From positions 310,001 to 374,000 of the forward strand of contig NZ_QURL01000002.1 of assembly GCF_003403015.1 (NCBI RefSeq): a DNA stretch of 64,000 bases, written 5' to 3'. The notes under the pieces are model-generated. The model searched no databases. It saw nothing but the letters and a program-made list of their open reading frames with translations, and was not told where the DNA came from. Positions 25,665 through 33,421 of the stretch are shown here, in pieces; the stretch's first letter is position 1; each line of letters opens with the position of its first letter. Source of the stretch: Fulvimarina endophytica. GTDB lineage: Bacteria; Pseudomonadota; Alphaproteobacteria; Rhizobiales; Rhizobiaceae. Both the position numbers and the translations under genes were made by a program.

Positions 25665-27314
25665 ATGGCACGCCAGTTCATCTATCACATGTCCGGACTT
25701 TCGAAGGCCTACGGCAACAAGAAGGTCCTCGACAACATTCACCTGTCCTTCTACCCCGATGCCAAGATCGGCATTCTCGGCCCGAACGGCGCGGGTAAGT
25801 CGACCCTCCTGAAGATCATGGCGGGCGTCGACACGGAATATACCGGCGAGGCCTGGGCCGCCGAGGGCGCGCGGGTCGGCTACCTTGCGCAGGAGCCGAA
25901 GCTCGACGAGACCAAGACGGTGTTCGAGAACGTGATGGAAGGCGTCGCCGACAAGAAGGCGATCCTCGAGCGTTACAACGAACTGATGATGAACTATTCC
26001 GACGAGACCGCCGACGAGGGCGCGAAACTCCAGGACATCATCGACAGCCAGGATCTCTGGGACCTGGAAAATCAGGTCGAGATGGCGATGAACGCCCTTC
26101 GCTGCCCCGCGCCCGACGCCGAGATCGCCCCGCTCTCGGGCGGTGAGAAGCGCCGCGTCGCCCTGTGCCAGCTGCTTCTGTCCAAGCCCGACATCCTGCT
26201 CCTCGACGAGCCCACCAACCATCTCGACGCCGAGACCATTCTCTGGCTCGAAAAGCACCTGCGCGAGTACGAGGGCTCCGTCCTGATGGTGACCCACGAT
26301 CGCTATTTCCTCGACAACGTCACCGGATGGATTCTCGAACTCGATCGCGGGCACGGCGTGCCCTACGAGGGCAATTATTCGATCTATCTGGAAAAGAAGC
26401 AGAAGCGCATGGCCCAGGAGGGCCGCGAGGACGATGCGCGCATGCGGGCCATCACCCGCGAGCGCGAGTGGATCCAGCAGGGCGCGAAGGCCCGCCAGAC
26501 CAAGTCCAAGGCCCGCATCAAGGCCTATAACGAACTCGTCGAGGCGGCCGAGAACCGCAAGCCCGCCGACGGCAAGATCGTCATCCCGACCGGCGAGCGC
26601 CTCGGCAACAAGGTCATCGAGGTCGAGAACCTGACGAAGAGCTACGGCGACCGGGTGCTGATCGACAATCTGTCGTTCAAGCTTCCGGCCGGCGGCATCG
26701 TCGGCATCATCGGACCGAACGGCGCCGGCAAGTCCACGCTCTTCAAGATGATCACCGGCCAGGAGAAGCCCGATTCCGGCAAGATCGAGATCGGTGAAAC
26801 CGTCGACCTCGGCTATGTCGACCAGAGCCGCGACGACCTCGATGCCTCCAAGAACGTCTGGGAGGAGATCTCGGGCGGCGTCGACATCATGAAGCTCGGC
26901 AAGTACGAGATGAACTCGCGCGCCTATGTCGGCAACTTCAACTTCAAGGGCCCGAACCAGCAGCAGAAGGTCGGCACGCTTTCGGGCGGCCAGCGCAACC
27001 GCGTGCATCTGGCCAAGATGCTGAAGTCCGGCTCCAACGTCATCCTCCTCGACGAGCCGACCAACGATCTCGACACCGAGACGCTGACGGCGCTGGAGGA
27101 TGCGCTGGAGGAGTATGCAGGCTGCGCCGTGGTGATCAGCCATGATCGCATGTTCCTCGACAGGCTCGCCACCCACATCCTCGCCTTCGAGGGCGACAGC
27201 CATGTGGAATGGTTCGAGGGCAATTTCGAGGATTACGAGCAGGACAAGATCCGTCGTCTCGGACCCGAATCCGTCAACCCGAAGCGTCCGACCTACAAGC
27301 GCCTGACGCGCTAG
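25665..27314 (+). CDS. ettA: Energy-dependent translational throttle protein EttA (ABC-F ATPase)
   Basis: 549 residues, matching EttA in length. Two ABC ATPase domains are seen: Walker A GPNGAGKST near residues 39-47 and again near 357-365, signature motifs LSGGEKRR and LSGGQRNR, and Walker B LLLDEPTNHLD and ILLDEPTNDLD. The inter-domain linker with the EREWIQQGAKARQTKSKAR segment is the P-site tRNA interaction motif region. EttA binds the ribosomal E site and gates the first peptide bond according to the ADP/ATP ratio. The ATG at 25665 gives the standard MARQFIYHM start; a longer frame from 25440 is not supported. A hairpin follows. Confidence 0.97.
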   Translation: MARQFIYHMSGLSKAYGNKKVLDNIHLSFYPDAKIGILGPNGAGKSTLLKIMAGVDTEYTGEAWAAEGARVGYLAQEPKLDETKTVFENVMEGVADKKAILERYNELMMNYSDETADEGAKLQDIIDSQDLWDLENQVEMAMNALRCPAPDAEIAPLSGGEKRRVALCQLLLSKPDILLLDEPTNHLDAETILWLEKHLREYEGSVLMVTHDRYFLDNVTGWILELDRGHGVPYEGNYSIYLEKKQKRMAQEGREDDARMRAITREREWIQQGAKARQTKSKARIKAYNELVEAAENRKPADGKIVIPTGERLGNKVIEVENLTKSYGDRVLIDNLSFKLPAGGIVGIIGPNGAGKSTLFKMITGQEKPDSGKIEIGETVDLGYVDQSRDDLDASKNVWEEISGGVDIMKLGKYEMNSRAYVGNFNFKGPNQQQKVGTLSGGQRNRVHLAKMLKSGSNVILLDEPTNDLDTETLTALEDALEEYAGCAVVISHDRMFLDRLATHILAFEGDSHVEWFEGNFEDYEQDKIRRLGPESVNPKRPTYKRLTR

Positions 27315-27336
27315 CATTTCGCGACGATCCGCAGAA

Positions 27337-27364
27337 CCGCCCGGCTTCGAACGAAGCCGGGCGG
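27337..27364 (+). terminator. Hairpin after ettA
   Basis: Perfect 13-bp stem CCGCCCGGCTTCG/CGAAGCCGGGCGG with a two-base centre, 22 bases after the stop. A T-rich stretch comes only 30 bases later, so it may be a processing or rho-assisted site. Confidence 0.6.
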
Positions 27365-27433
27365 AATGGGTCCGGCGCCGGTCTCGCCGTCTTTTGATTG
27401 TCTGATCTGCGCGTTCCCTGATAAGCAGGCCGA

Positions 27434-28918
27434 ATGACGTCCTTCGATTTCGCGAGACAGTTCGAGATCCTGCCGCAACCGCACGCGATCTTCTGCCGCG
27501 ATCTGAGGTTCGTCGCGGTCAACAAGGCGTTCGAGGCCTCCGCCGGCATGACGGCCGCTGCCCTGATCGGCCGAAAGCTCTTCGACATGTTTCCGGGCGA
27601 AGGAATGTCGCGCGAACGCCTGCGCGCCTCGCTCGATCGCGTGATCGAGACCGGCGAGCGTTCTTCGATCGCCTTCCTGCGCTACGACATTCCAGATCCG
27701 AACGGAGTACCGGGCACGTTCGTGACGCGGTTCTGGAGCCTGACCTACTCGCCGATGCTCGACGAGGCGGGCAATACGGAGTTCATCGTCGCAACGATCG
27801 TCGACGTGACGCAGATCGCCGAGGACAACGCGCGCAGCGCCGAAGAGGGGCTCGAGCCGCAGGAGATCGAGGCGATCGAGGCGAGGCGGGAGCAGCCGGC
27901 GCCTCTGGGTATCGCTGCGAGCAGCGAAGTCAGGACCTTCCGTCGCCTGTTTCGCGAGGCCCCTGGGCTTTTCGCCGTATTGGAGGGAGCCGATCTCCGC
28001 TTCAGTTTCGTCAACGAGGCCCTGTCCGAGTTCGCGTCGGACCGCTTCCTCTTCGGCCGTGCCTTCTTCGATGCGTTGCCGGAACTGAAGGAGCAGGGCG
28101 TCGCGGAACTGGCGAGCCAGGCCCTTGCGGGCCGATATGCCGTGATCGGAGAGACGGTTCGCATCCAGTCGGAACGCTCGGCAGAAGGCGAGCCGGTCGC
28201 GGACCGCTTCTTCGATTTCACCTTCAGCCCGCTGACGGACAACGAGGGCAAGGTGGTCGGCCTGTTCTTCCAGGGCGTCGACCGAACCCAGTCCATGCGT
28301 GCAACGACGCGCCATCGCATCCTCGTCGACGAGTTGAACCACCGGGTGAAGAACACCCTCTCCACGGTCCAGGCAATGGCGCGGCAGAGCTTCCGTTCGG
28401 CCGGCGATCCGGAGGATGCGCGGGACGCGTTCGAAGCCCGCATCATGGCGCTCAGCCAGACGCACAACATCCTTTCGGCCAGCCGCTGGGAGTCGGCGAG
28501 CCTCGCGACGCTGATCCATCAGCGGCTTGCGGGCCTTCCCAGGGCGCGTCTCTCGGTCCGCGGGCCGCTCGTCCTCCTGAGCCCCAAACCGGCGATCGCG
28601 CTCGCCCTCGCGCTTCACGAACTCGCCTCCAACGCCTCCCGCCACGGGGCGTTCGCGCAAGCCGGTGGGACCTTGGCGGTCTCGTGGACCTGCCGAGCCT
28701 GCGCGGGCGGTCAGATGCTGAGCCTCGAATGGACCGAGACGGCGCCCGTCCCCATCGAGGAGAGCCTCCGCCCCGGCTACGGCATCCGCATCGTCAGGCG
28801 GATCGTCGAGGGGGAACTCGATGGCGATCTCGTAATGGATCTCGGCACCGAGGGATTTTCCTGCCGGCTGGACGTCCTGCTTTCCGAGGTTGGGTATGTT
28901 GAAACGTCAGTCGCCTAG
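27434..28918 (+). CDS. PAS-domain HWE-family sensor histidine kinase
   Basis: 494 residues with no membrane segment, so cytoplasmic. Two PAS domains (about residues 8-125 and 170-285) precede an HWE kinase core: the phospho-acceptor His is near residue 303 in ELNHRVKNTLSTVQ, the N box is LHELASNASRHGA near 400 and the diagnostic W-x-E triplet is in LSLEWTET. HWE kinases are typical of alphaproteobacteria and often sense light, redox or general stress inputs. PAS ligand unknown; no LOV-type GRNCRFLQ motif is present, so flavin-based blue light sensing is unlikely. Its 3' end overlaps the next gene, a single-domain receiver, by 23 bases. Confidence 0.9.
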   Translation: MTSFDFARQFEILPQPHAIFCRDLRFVAVNKAFEASAGMTAAALIGRKLFDMFPGEGMSRERLRASLDRVIETGERSSIAFLRYDIPDPNGVPGTFVTRFWSLTYSPMLDEAGNTEFIVATIVDVTQIAEDNARSAEEGLEPQEIEAIEARREQPAPLGIAASSEVRTFRRLFREAPGLFAVLEGADLRFSFVNEALSEFASDRFLFGRAFFDALPELKEQGVAELASQALAGRYAVIGETVRIQSERSAEGEPVADRFFDFTFSPLTDNEGKVVGLFFQGVDRTQSMRATTRHRILVDELNHRVKNTLSTVQAMARQSFRSAGDPEDARDAFEARIMALSQTHNILSASRWESASLATLIHQRLAGLPRARLSVRGPLVLLSPKPAIALALALHELASNASRHGAFAQAGGTLAVSWTCRACAGGQMLSLEWTETAPVPIEESLRPGYGIRIVRRIVEGELDGDLVMDLGTEGFSCRLDVLLSEVGYVETSVA

Positions 28919-29342
28919 CGCCGCCCGATCGCTGAACGGGCTTTCGGTCGTCGTCGTCGAGGACGAGACCATCATCGCGATGCAGCTGGAAGACATGCTC
29001 GAGGATGCCGGATGCCGGATCGTGGCGACGGCGATGCGCCTGCGTCAGGCCATGGCGCTTCTCGACGAGGACAAGGCTGCCGGTGCCGCCGTGCTCGACG
29101 TCAATCTCGGCGATGCGACGGTGTTTCCGTTCGCCGAGGGGCTGCAGGCCGCAGGCATTCCCATCGTCTTCGCCACCGGCTACGGCACCGCCGGCGTCCC
29201 GGACGAGTGGAGACGCTATCCGATCCTCCAGAAGCCCTACACCTCTGCCCAGATCGAGGCAGCGCTCCTGCGGGTGGTCTTCGACGAGCGCCGCGAGGAT
29301 GCCGGCCAAGTGGCGGCGATCCGTGCCGATCGGGCCGACTGA
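28896..29342 (+). CDS. Single-domain response regulator
   Basis: 148 residues consisting of one receiver domain with the acidic pair VVEDE, the phospho-acceptor Asp in AVLDVNLGDA, the switch Thr/Ser region FATGYG and the conserved Lys in ILQKPY. There is no output domain. ATG 28896 lies inside the kinase gene and GAGG is about eight bases upstream, so the pair is translated together and it is the kinase's likely phosphorylation partner. Such receivers feed phosphorelays in rhizobia or compete for phosphate; a link to the PhyR/EcfG stress response is possible but not shown. Confidence 0.88.
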   Translation: MLKRQSPSAARSLNGLSVVVVEDETIIAMQLEDMLEDAGCRIVATAMRLRQAMALLDEDKAAGAAVLDVNLGDATVFPFAEGLQAAGIPIVFATGYGTAGVPDEWRRYPILQKPYTSAQIEAALLRVVFDERREDAGQVAAIRADRAD

Positions 29343-29540
29343 CTGGACCTCCTGACCGGATCGACGTCGCCCGGCCTTCGGACGAGGTCTGTCGGTCCGC
29401 TTACGAAAACGATGGGACGAGCTTGAATTCAAGCGGTCGTGATCTCTCTAGCGTCAAGCGGCGGGGGATCCCCCTGGGCCTGCGATCGAGGCGATCGATC
29501 CCGCTCGGCATCTTTGGACAGAACCACACGGCAGATCCTC

Positions 29541-30185
29541 ATGGACATCTTCGTCAACACGCTGATGGAAACGCTCGGGCCGTTCGGGATCGCCCTCCTG
29601 ATGTTCCTCGAGAACATCTTTCCCCCGATCCCCTCCGAACTGATCATGCCCCTCGCCGGTTTCGAGGCCGCGAGGGGATCGATGAGCCTCTTCGCGGTCA
29701 TCCTCTCCGGCACCATCGGCTCGCTTCTCGGCGTCGTGCCCTGGTACTATGCGGGCCACTGGATGGGACTGCGCCGCACGAAGAAGCTCGCCGCGCGGCA
29801 CGGGCGATGGCTCACAATGGGGCCGCAGGATGTGGAGAGGGCCAATGACTGGTTCGCCCGCCATGGATCGGAAGCGGTCCTGTTCGGCCGTCTGGTGCCG
29901 ACGGTGCGCACGCTGATCTCCGTGCCGGCCGGCATCGCCCATATGCCAATCTGGAAGTTCCTCCTCTATTCGGCCATCGGCAGCGCCATATGGACGAGCC
30001 TTCTGGCATTCGCCGGCTATCTTCTCGGATCGCAATATGCCGAGGTCCAGAATTACATCGGACCGGTGTCCAATACGGTGCTGGTCGTGCTCGTGCTCGC
30101 CTATGCCTACCGGGTGTGGACGTTCTCGCCACATCCCGAGGAGACCCGAGACGAGATCGGGGACGAAAGCCGAGGCGAGCGCTGA
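29541..30185 (+). CDS. DedA-family membrane protein
   Basis: 214 residues of the DedA (SNARE-associated) superfamily, polytopic inner-membrane proteins linked to undecaprenyl phosphate recycling, membrane potential and antimicrobial peptide resistance. The family motif region ENIFPPIPSELIMPLAGF is at residues ~25-42, and FGRLVPTVRTLISVPAGIAHM near 115-135 carries the conserved Arg and Pro-Ala-Gly residues. About five hydrophobic segments. No clear ribosome binding site precedes ATG 29541. It converges on the DUF2293 gene with four bases between stops. Confidence 0.9.
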   Translation: MDIFVNTLMETLGPFGIALLMFLENIFPPIPSELIMPLAGFEAARGSMSLFAVILSGTIGSLLGVVPWYYAGHWMGLRRTKKLAARHGRWLTMGPQDVERANDWFARHGSEAVLFGRLVPTVRTLISVPAGIAHMPIWKFLLYSAIGSAIWTSLLAFAGYLLGSQYAEVQNYIGPVSNTVLVVLVLAYAYRVWTFSPHPEETRDEIGDESRGER

Positions 30186-30189
30186 CCCG

Positions 30190-30561
30190 TCAACCGATGT
30201 GGTCTTCGCTTTCCGGCGTCTCGCCGCTTGCGTCGTCGGCGAAGCCCGTCCCATCCTCCTCCACCGCGTCCGGATCGAGAAGGCGCGTCGCACCCCAGCT
30301 GTCGAGAACGCGATTGGTGTCGTCCACCACGAAGAAGCGCGCCGCATCCTTGTCGTAGCCATCGTCCATGAGCGCGTCGTAATCGGTGTGCTGATGGCGG
30401 ATATGGGCGATCGCGGCGAGCCATACCGCCGCATCCGGTCGCAGCCCGCGCATATGCCGCGCCTTCGCGGCATCGCGAATGGTTTCGGCATCGAGGAAAG
30501 GTGCTCGCGGGACCAGTGCGGTAAGGGCCTCGGCAACGAGGCGTTGCCGGCGTGTCGTCAT
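30190..30561 (-). CDS. DUF2293-domain protein
   Basis: 123 residues. The pattern LTALVPRAPFLDAETIRDAA, KARHMRGLRPDAAVWLAA and HIRHQHTDYDALMDDGYDKD (three adjoining pieces) is the DUF2293 core, common in Hyphomicrobiales; the His-rich HIRHQHTDYD stretch could bind metal, but no activity is known. The ATG at 30561 overlaps the stop of trmO by four bases, so it is translationally coupled to it and may act on tRNA or translation. Confidence 0.82.
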   Translation of the reverse strand: MTTRRQRLVAEALTALVPRAPFLDAETIRDAAKARHMRGLRPDAAVWLAAIAHIRHQHTDYDALMDDGYDKDAARFFVVDDTNRVLDSWGATRLLDPDAVEEDGTGFADDASGETPESEDHIG

Positions 30562-31055
30562 CCTGACGCAAGTCCTGCGCCCGGTCGGTCGACGCTTTCG
30601 AAATAAGGCTTGATGTCGAGGAGCGGCGTGCCGTCGAGAACGTCGATGGCATCGATGGAGAGCAGGCCGTTTTCCCTGTCGACGGCCACCAGTTCGACGA
30701 GGTGGAGACCGATCGGGTTGGGGCGGACCGGAGAGCGCAGAGAGAAGGTTCCGCGCGCACTGTCGGCATGGCGCGGCATCTGGAGTGCGAGATCGCGCCG
30801 GGCACGGTCGAGGAATGTGAAGAGGAAGATGGGCGAGCCGGCCTCGAGCCCGGCGAGAGCCTCCTGATAGGGCGGAAAGAGTTCGACCCGCGCCGCTTGC
30901 CCGCGCTCGCGCGCCTGACGCATGTTCTTCGGGCAGGCGGAACGCTCCGTCCATGGCGAGACGATTCGTCCGATGAAGCGCAGGCCCGCGTCGAAGGGGG
31001 CGGCATCGGGCAGGGAAAAGACCCGTTCTCCCTCACGCCTGGTCTCGTCGCTCAT
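30558..31055 (-). CDS. trmO: tRNA (N6-threonylcarbamoyladenosine37-N6)-methyltransferase TrmO
   Basis: 165 residues of the TsaA/TrmO beta-barrel family, which methylates t6A37 of threonine tRNAs with S-adenosylmethionine. Visible family blocks are IGRIVSPWTERSACPKN near residue 28, ARVELFPPYQEAL, IFLFTFLDRA and the SPVRPNPIGLHLVEL block near 108, followed by GTPLLDIKPYF. GGGGAGCG nine bases before ATG 31055 sets the start. Coupled downstream to the DUF2293 gene and divergent from the SAM-cycle regulator, which is fitting for a SAM user though not proof of a link. Confidence 0.92.
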   Translation of the reverse strand: MSDETRREGERVFSLPDAAPFDAGLRFIGRIVSPWTERSACPKNMRQARERGQAARVELFPPYQEALAGLEAGSPIFLFTFLDRARRDLALQMPRHADSARGTFSLRSPVRPNPIGLHLVELVAVDRENGLLSIDAIDVLDGTPLLDIKPYFESVDRPGAGLASG

Positions 31056-31194
31056 CCGTTTTCGCTCCCCTGGCCGCTGACACGAACGCCGCCGCCGAAC
31101 GTCCGGTCCATCCCGCAATCGGCGCGGTCCTGACGGATGATCGCATGAAGGGCAAGCGCGGATCGTTCCAACGCTTGCAGTCGCGTGGAAATCC

Positions 31195-31214
31195 ATATAA
31201 ACATATCTTTATGT
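31195..31214. promoter_or_regulatory. SahR-type operator overlapping the sahR-metF promoter
   Basis: An imperfect 20-bp palindrome with arms ATATAAA and TTTATGT (one mismatch) around CATATC. It overlaps a possible -10 TATAAA, with TTGCAG at 31175-31180 as -35. The arms match the ATATAAAGATATCTTTATAT-type motif of SahR in alphaproteobacteria as I remember it. Confidence 0.65.
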
Positions 31215-31232
31215 CCACATGGGAGACTGTGC

Positions 31233-32246
31233 ATGGCCTCGGCCCAACCCCTTGATTTCGAGCGCGTCGTCGACGTTCTCAAAGCCCTGGCGGAACCAAC
31301 GCGCCTGCGCCTCGCACTGGTGCTGAAGTCGTGCGATCTCACCGTCAGCGAGCTGACCGTGATTCTCGGCCAATCCCAGCCGCGCATCTCCCGTCACCTC
31401 AAGCTCATGTCGGAATGTGGGGTTCTGGAGCGGTATCAGGAGGGGGCCTACGCCTATTTTCGCGTCTCCGACCGGCACCCGGCCGGTCTCCTTGCGCGCT
31501 CGCTCGAGGCGACGCTCGATGCCGACGACACGGTTCTGCGCAAGGACCAGGAGCGGCTGGAAGCCGTGCGGGCCGAGCGGACGCGCCGGGCGGCCGACTA
31601 TTTCGCGGCCAATGCCGAGGACTGGGACGCGATCCGCGCCCTCCATGTGCCCGATGCCGAGATCGCGTCGGCGCTCGAGCGAATGCTCGGCAAGCGCCGC
31701 ATCGGTTCGATGCTCGACATCGGCACGGGAACCGGGCGCATGCTGGAACTCCTCTCCTCGCGCTGCGAGCGCATGCTCGGCGTCGATGCCTCCCGCGAGA
31801 TGATCTCCGCCGCGCGCGCCAAGCTCGACGACGCCCAGATCCGCAACGCGCAGGTTCGTCTCGGCGATGCCTACAACCTGCCGGCGACCGGCGAGACCTA
31901 CGACCTCGTCGTCCTCCATCAGGTTCTCCATTATCTCGACGATCCCATGCGCGCCGTGCGCGAAGCCTCCTCGATGCTCGCGCCGGGCGGCCGTCTGCTG
32001 ATCGTCGATTTCGCGCCGCACGAGATGGAATTCCTGCGCACGGACCACGCCCATCTGAGGCTCGGCTTCTCCGAGACGAGCCTCGTCTCCTTCATGGAGA
32101 GCTGCGATCTCGACATGCGGGCTCTCGAACATCTGGAATCGGGCGCGGCCGAAACCGGAGGCCTGACCGTCACCATCTGCATCGGCCAGGATCGCCGCAT
32201 GCTGATGGCCCCGAACGCCGAGGCGGCCTCCCTGGCCTACGCCTGA
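31233..32246 (+). CDS. sahR: ArsR-family regulator fused to a SAM methyltransferase-like domain (SahR type)
   Basis: 337 residues. Residues 1-95 are an ArsR winged helix (LKALAEPTRLRLALVL, then LGQSQPRISRHLKLM as the recognition helix) without the Cys metal sites of ArsR sensors. Residues ~115-300 are a class I methyltransferase fold with motif I DIGTGTGRML near 157 and motif II VDAS. This architecture and the adjacency to metF fit SahR, which represses methionine-cycle genes and responds to S-adenosylhomocysteine; whether the domain still methylates anything is unknown. GGGAGA lies seven bases before ATG 31233, and the probable operator is just upstream, implying autoregulation. Confidence 0.88.
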   Translation: MASAQPLDFERVVDVLKALAEPTRLRLALVLKSCDLTVSELTVILGQSQPRISRHLKLMSECGVLERYQEGAYAYFRVSDRHPAGLLARSLEATLDADDTVLRKDQERLEAVRAERTRRAADYFAANAEDWDAIRALHVPDAEIASALERMLGKRRIGSMLDIGTGTGRMLELLSSRCERMLGVDASREMISAARAKLDDAQIRNAQVRLGDAYNLPATGETYDLVVLHQVLHYLDDPMRAVREASSMLAPGGRLLIVDFAPHEMEFLRTDHAHLRLGFSETSLVSFMESCDLDMRALEHLESGAAETGGLTVTICIGQDRRMLMAPNAEAASLAYA

Positions 32247-32310
32247 CGGCAATCTTTTCGCCCTGCACGTCTTCGAGCCGGCCATCCGGCCCCCTCAAGG
32301 AGTTTTCACC

Positions 32311-33225
32311 ATGCTCAAGCCTCGCCCCACCTCCCAGCCGATCCGGGTGTCCTTCGAGTTCTTCCCCCCGAAGACCGAAAAGATGGAGGAGACGCTGTGG
32401 CAGTCGATCGAGCGCCTGGCGCCGCTCGCCCCTGAATTCGTTTCGGTCACCTATGGTGCCGGCGGATCGACCCGCGAGCGCACGCACCAGACCATCCAGC
32501 GCATCCTGCGCGACACCGCGCTGGTTCCTGCCGCCCATCTGACCTGCGTCGATGCCTCGCGCGAGGAGGTGGACGAGGTGGTCCGCCAGTACCGCGAGAC
32601 GGGCGTGCGCCACTTCGTGGCGCTTCGCGGCGACAGCCAGCTCGGCGTCGGCGAGGAATGGCAGGGCCGGTCCGACGGCTACCGCAACGGCGCGGAACTG
32701 ACGGAAGGCCTGAAGCGCATCGATCCCGATTTCGAGATCTCGGTCTCCGCCTATCCCGAAAAGCATCCCGAGAGCCCGGACCTCACGACGGATATCGATC
32801 TCCTGAAGCGCAAGGTCGATGCCGGCGCGACGCGGGCGATCACCCAGTTCTTCTTCGACAACGATCTCTTCGAGCGCTATGTCGAGCGCGTGCGGCGGGC
32901 CGGGATCTACATCCCGATCGTGCCCGGCATCGCGCCGGTCCACAACTTCACGAAGATCGCGAACTTCGCGGCCAAGGCCGGTGCCTCGATCCCGGACTGG
33001 GTGCGCACGCGCTTCGAGGGCCTCGAGGACGATCCGCTGACGCACAGCCATGTCGCGGCGGCGTGCTGCGCCGAGCAGGTGCTGGACCTCACCGAGCGCG
33101 GCTTCTCCGACTTCCATTTCTACACGATGAACAAGGCCGATCTCGTCTATTCGATCTGCCACATCCTCGGCCTTCGCGGCGCCTCGGCCGACGTGCCACC
33201 GGCGCTCCAGTCCGCGGCGGCCTGA
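32311..33225 (+). CDS. metF: 5,10-methylenetetrahydrofolate reductase
   Basis: 304 residues of the MetF family: reduces 5,10-methylene-THF to 5-methyl-THF with NADH and FAD, feeding methionine synthase. The SFEFFPPKT N-terminal motif with the catalytic Glu, VTYGAGGSTRERT, the FVALRGD block and ITQFFFDNDLFERYVERV are all present. AAGGAG lies eight bases before ATG 32311. It lies 64 bases after the SahR-type gene and probably shares its promoter. A strong two-way terminator lies downstream. Confidence 0.97.
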   Translation: MLKPRPTSQPIRVSFEFFPPKTEKMEETLWQSIERLAPLAPEFVSVTYGAGGSTRERTHQTIQRILRDTALVPAAHLTCVDASREEVDEVVRQYRETGVRHFVALRGDSQLGVGEEWQGRSDGYRNGAELTEGLKRIDPDFEISVSAYPEKHPESPDLTTDIDLLKRKVDAGATRAITQFFFDNDLFERYVERVRRAGIYIPIVPGIAPVHNFTKIANFAAKAGASIPDWVRTRFEGLEDDPLTHSHVAAACCAEQVLDLTERGFSDFHFYTMNKADLVYSICHILGLRGASADVPPALQSAAA

Positions 33226-33252
33226 GGGACGAGGCTCCTTTTTCTCGCTGAC

Positions 33253-33296
33253 GCATCGGATGGCCCGAAAACCGGGCCCACTTCCCGGTCCGATGC
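33253..33296. repeat. Intergenic palindromic repeat, copy 2
   Basis: 44 bases that match the reverse complement of copy 1 (14622) except for a few bases, including the flanking TGAC. Lies between the metF stop and its terminator. Confidence 0.75.
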
Positions 33297-33318
33297 CGAA
33301 GGCCTGCAACCAATGCAA

Positions 33319-33354
33319 AAAAGGGCCCCGGTTCGGACGAACCGGGGCCCTTTT
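33319..33354. terminator. Bidirectional terminator between metF and the OmpA-family gene
   Basis: A perfect 16-bp stem (arms 33319-33334 and 33339-33354, four-base loop) with four A at its left end and four T at its right end, serving the convergent genes from both sides. Confidence 0.92.
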
Positions 33355-33421
33355 CATGTCGGCTTCGACCGCGCAGCCGCGCCTTGGCTGAAGGCGCGGG
33401 GCTTTGCAGGCCAATCCTCGG

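Noticed and set aside
25605-27317. A 570-codon open frame antisense to ettA
   Set aside because: EttA motifs are complete on the plus strand; the antisense frame has no ribosome binding site or domain.
31175-31232. A SAM- or SAH-binding riboswitch before sahR-metF
   Set aside because: The leader is too short and holds only the operator palindrome and ribosome binding site; metF is preceded by just 64 bases.
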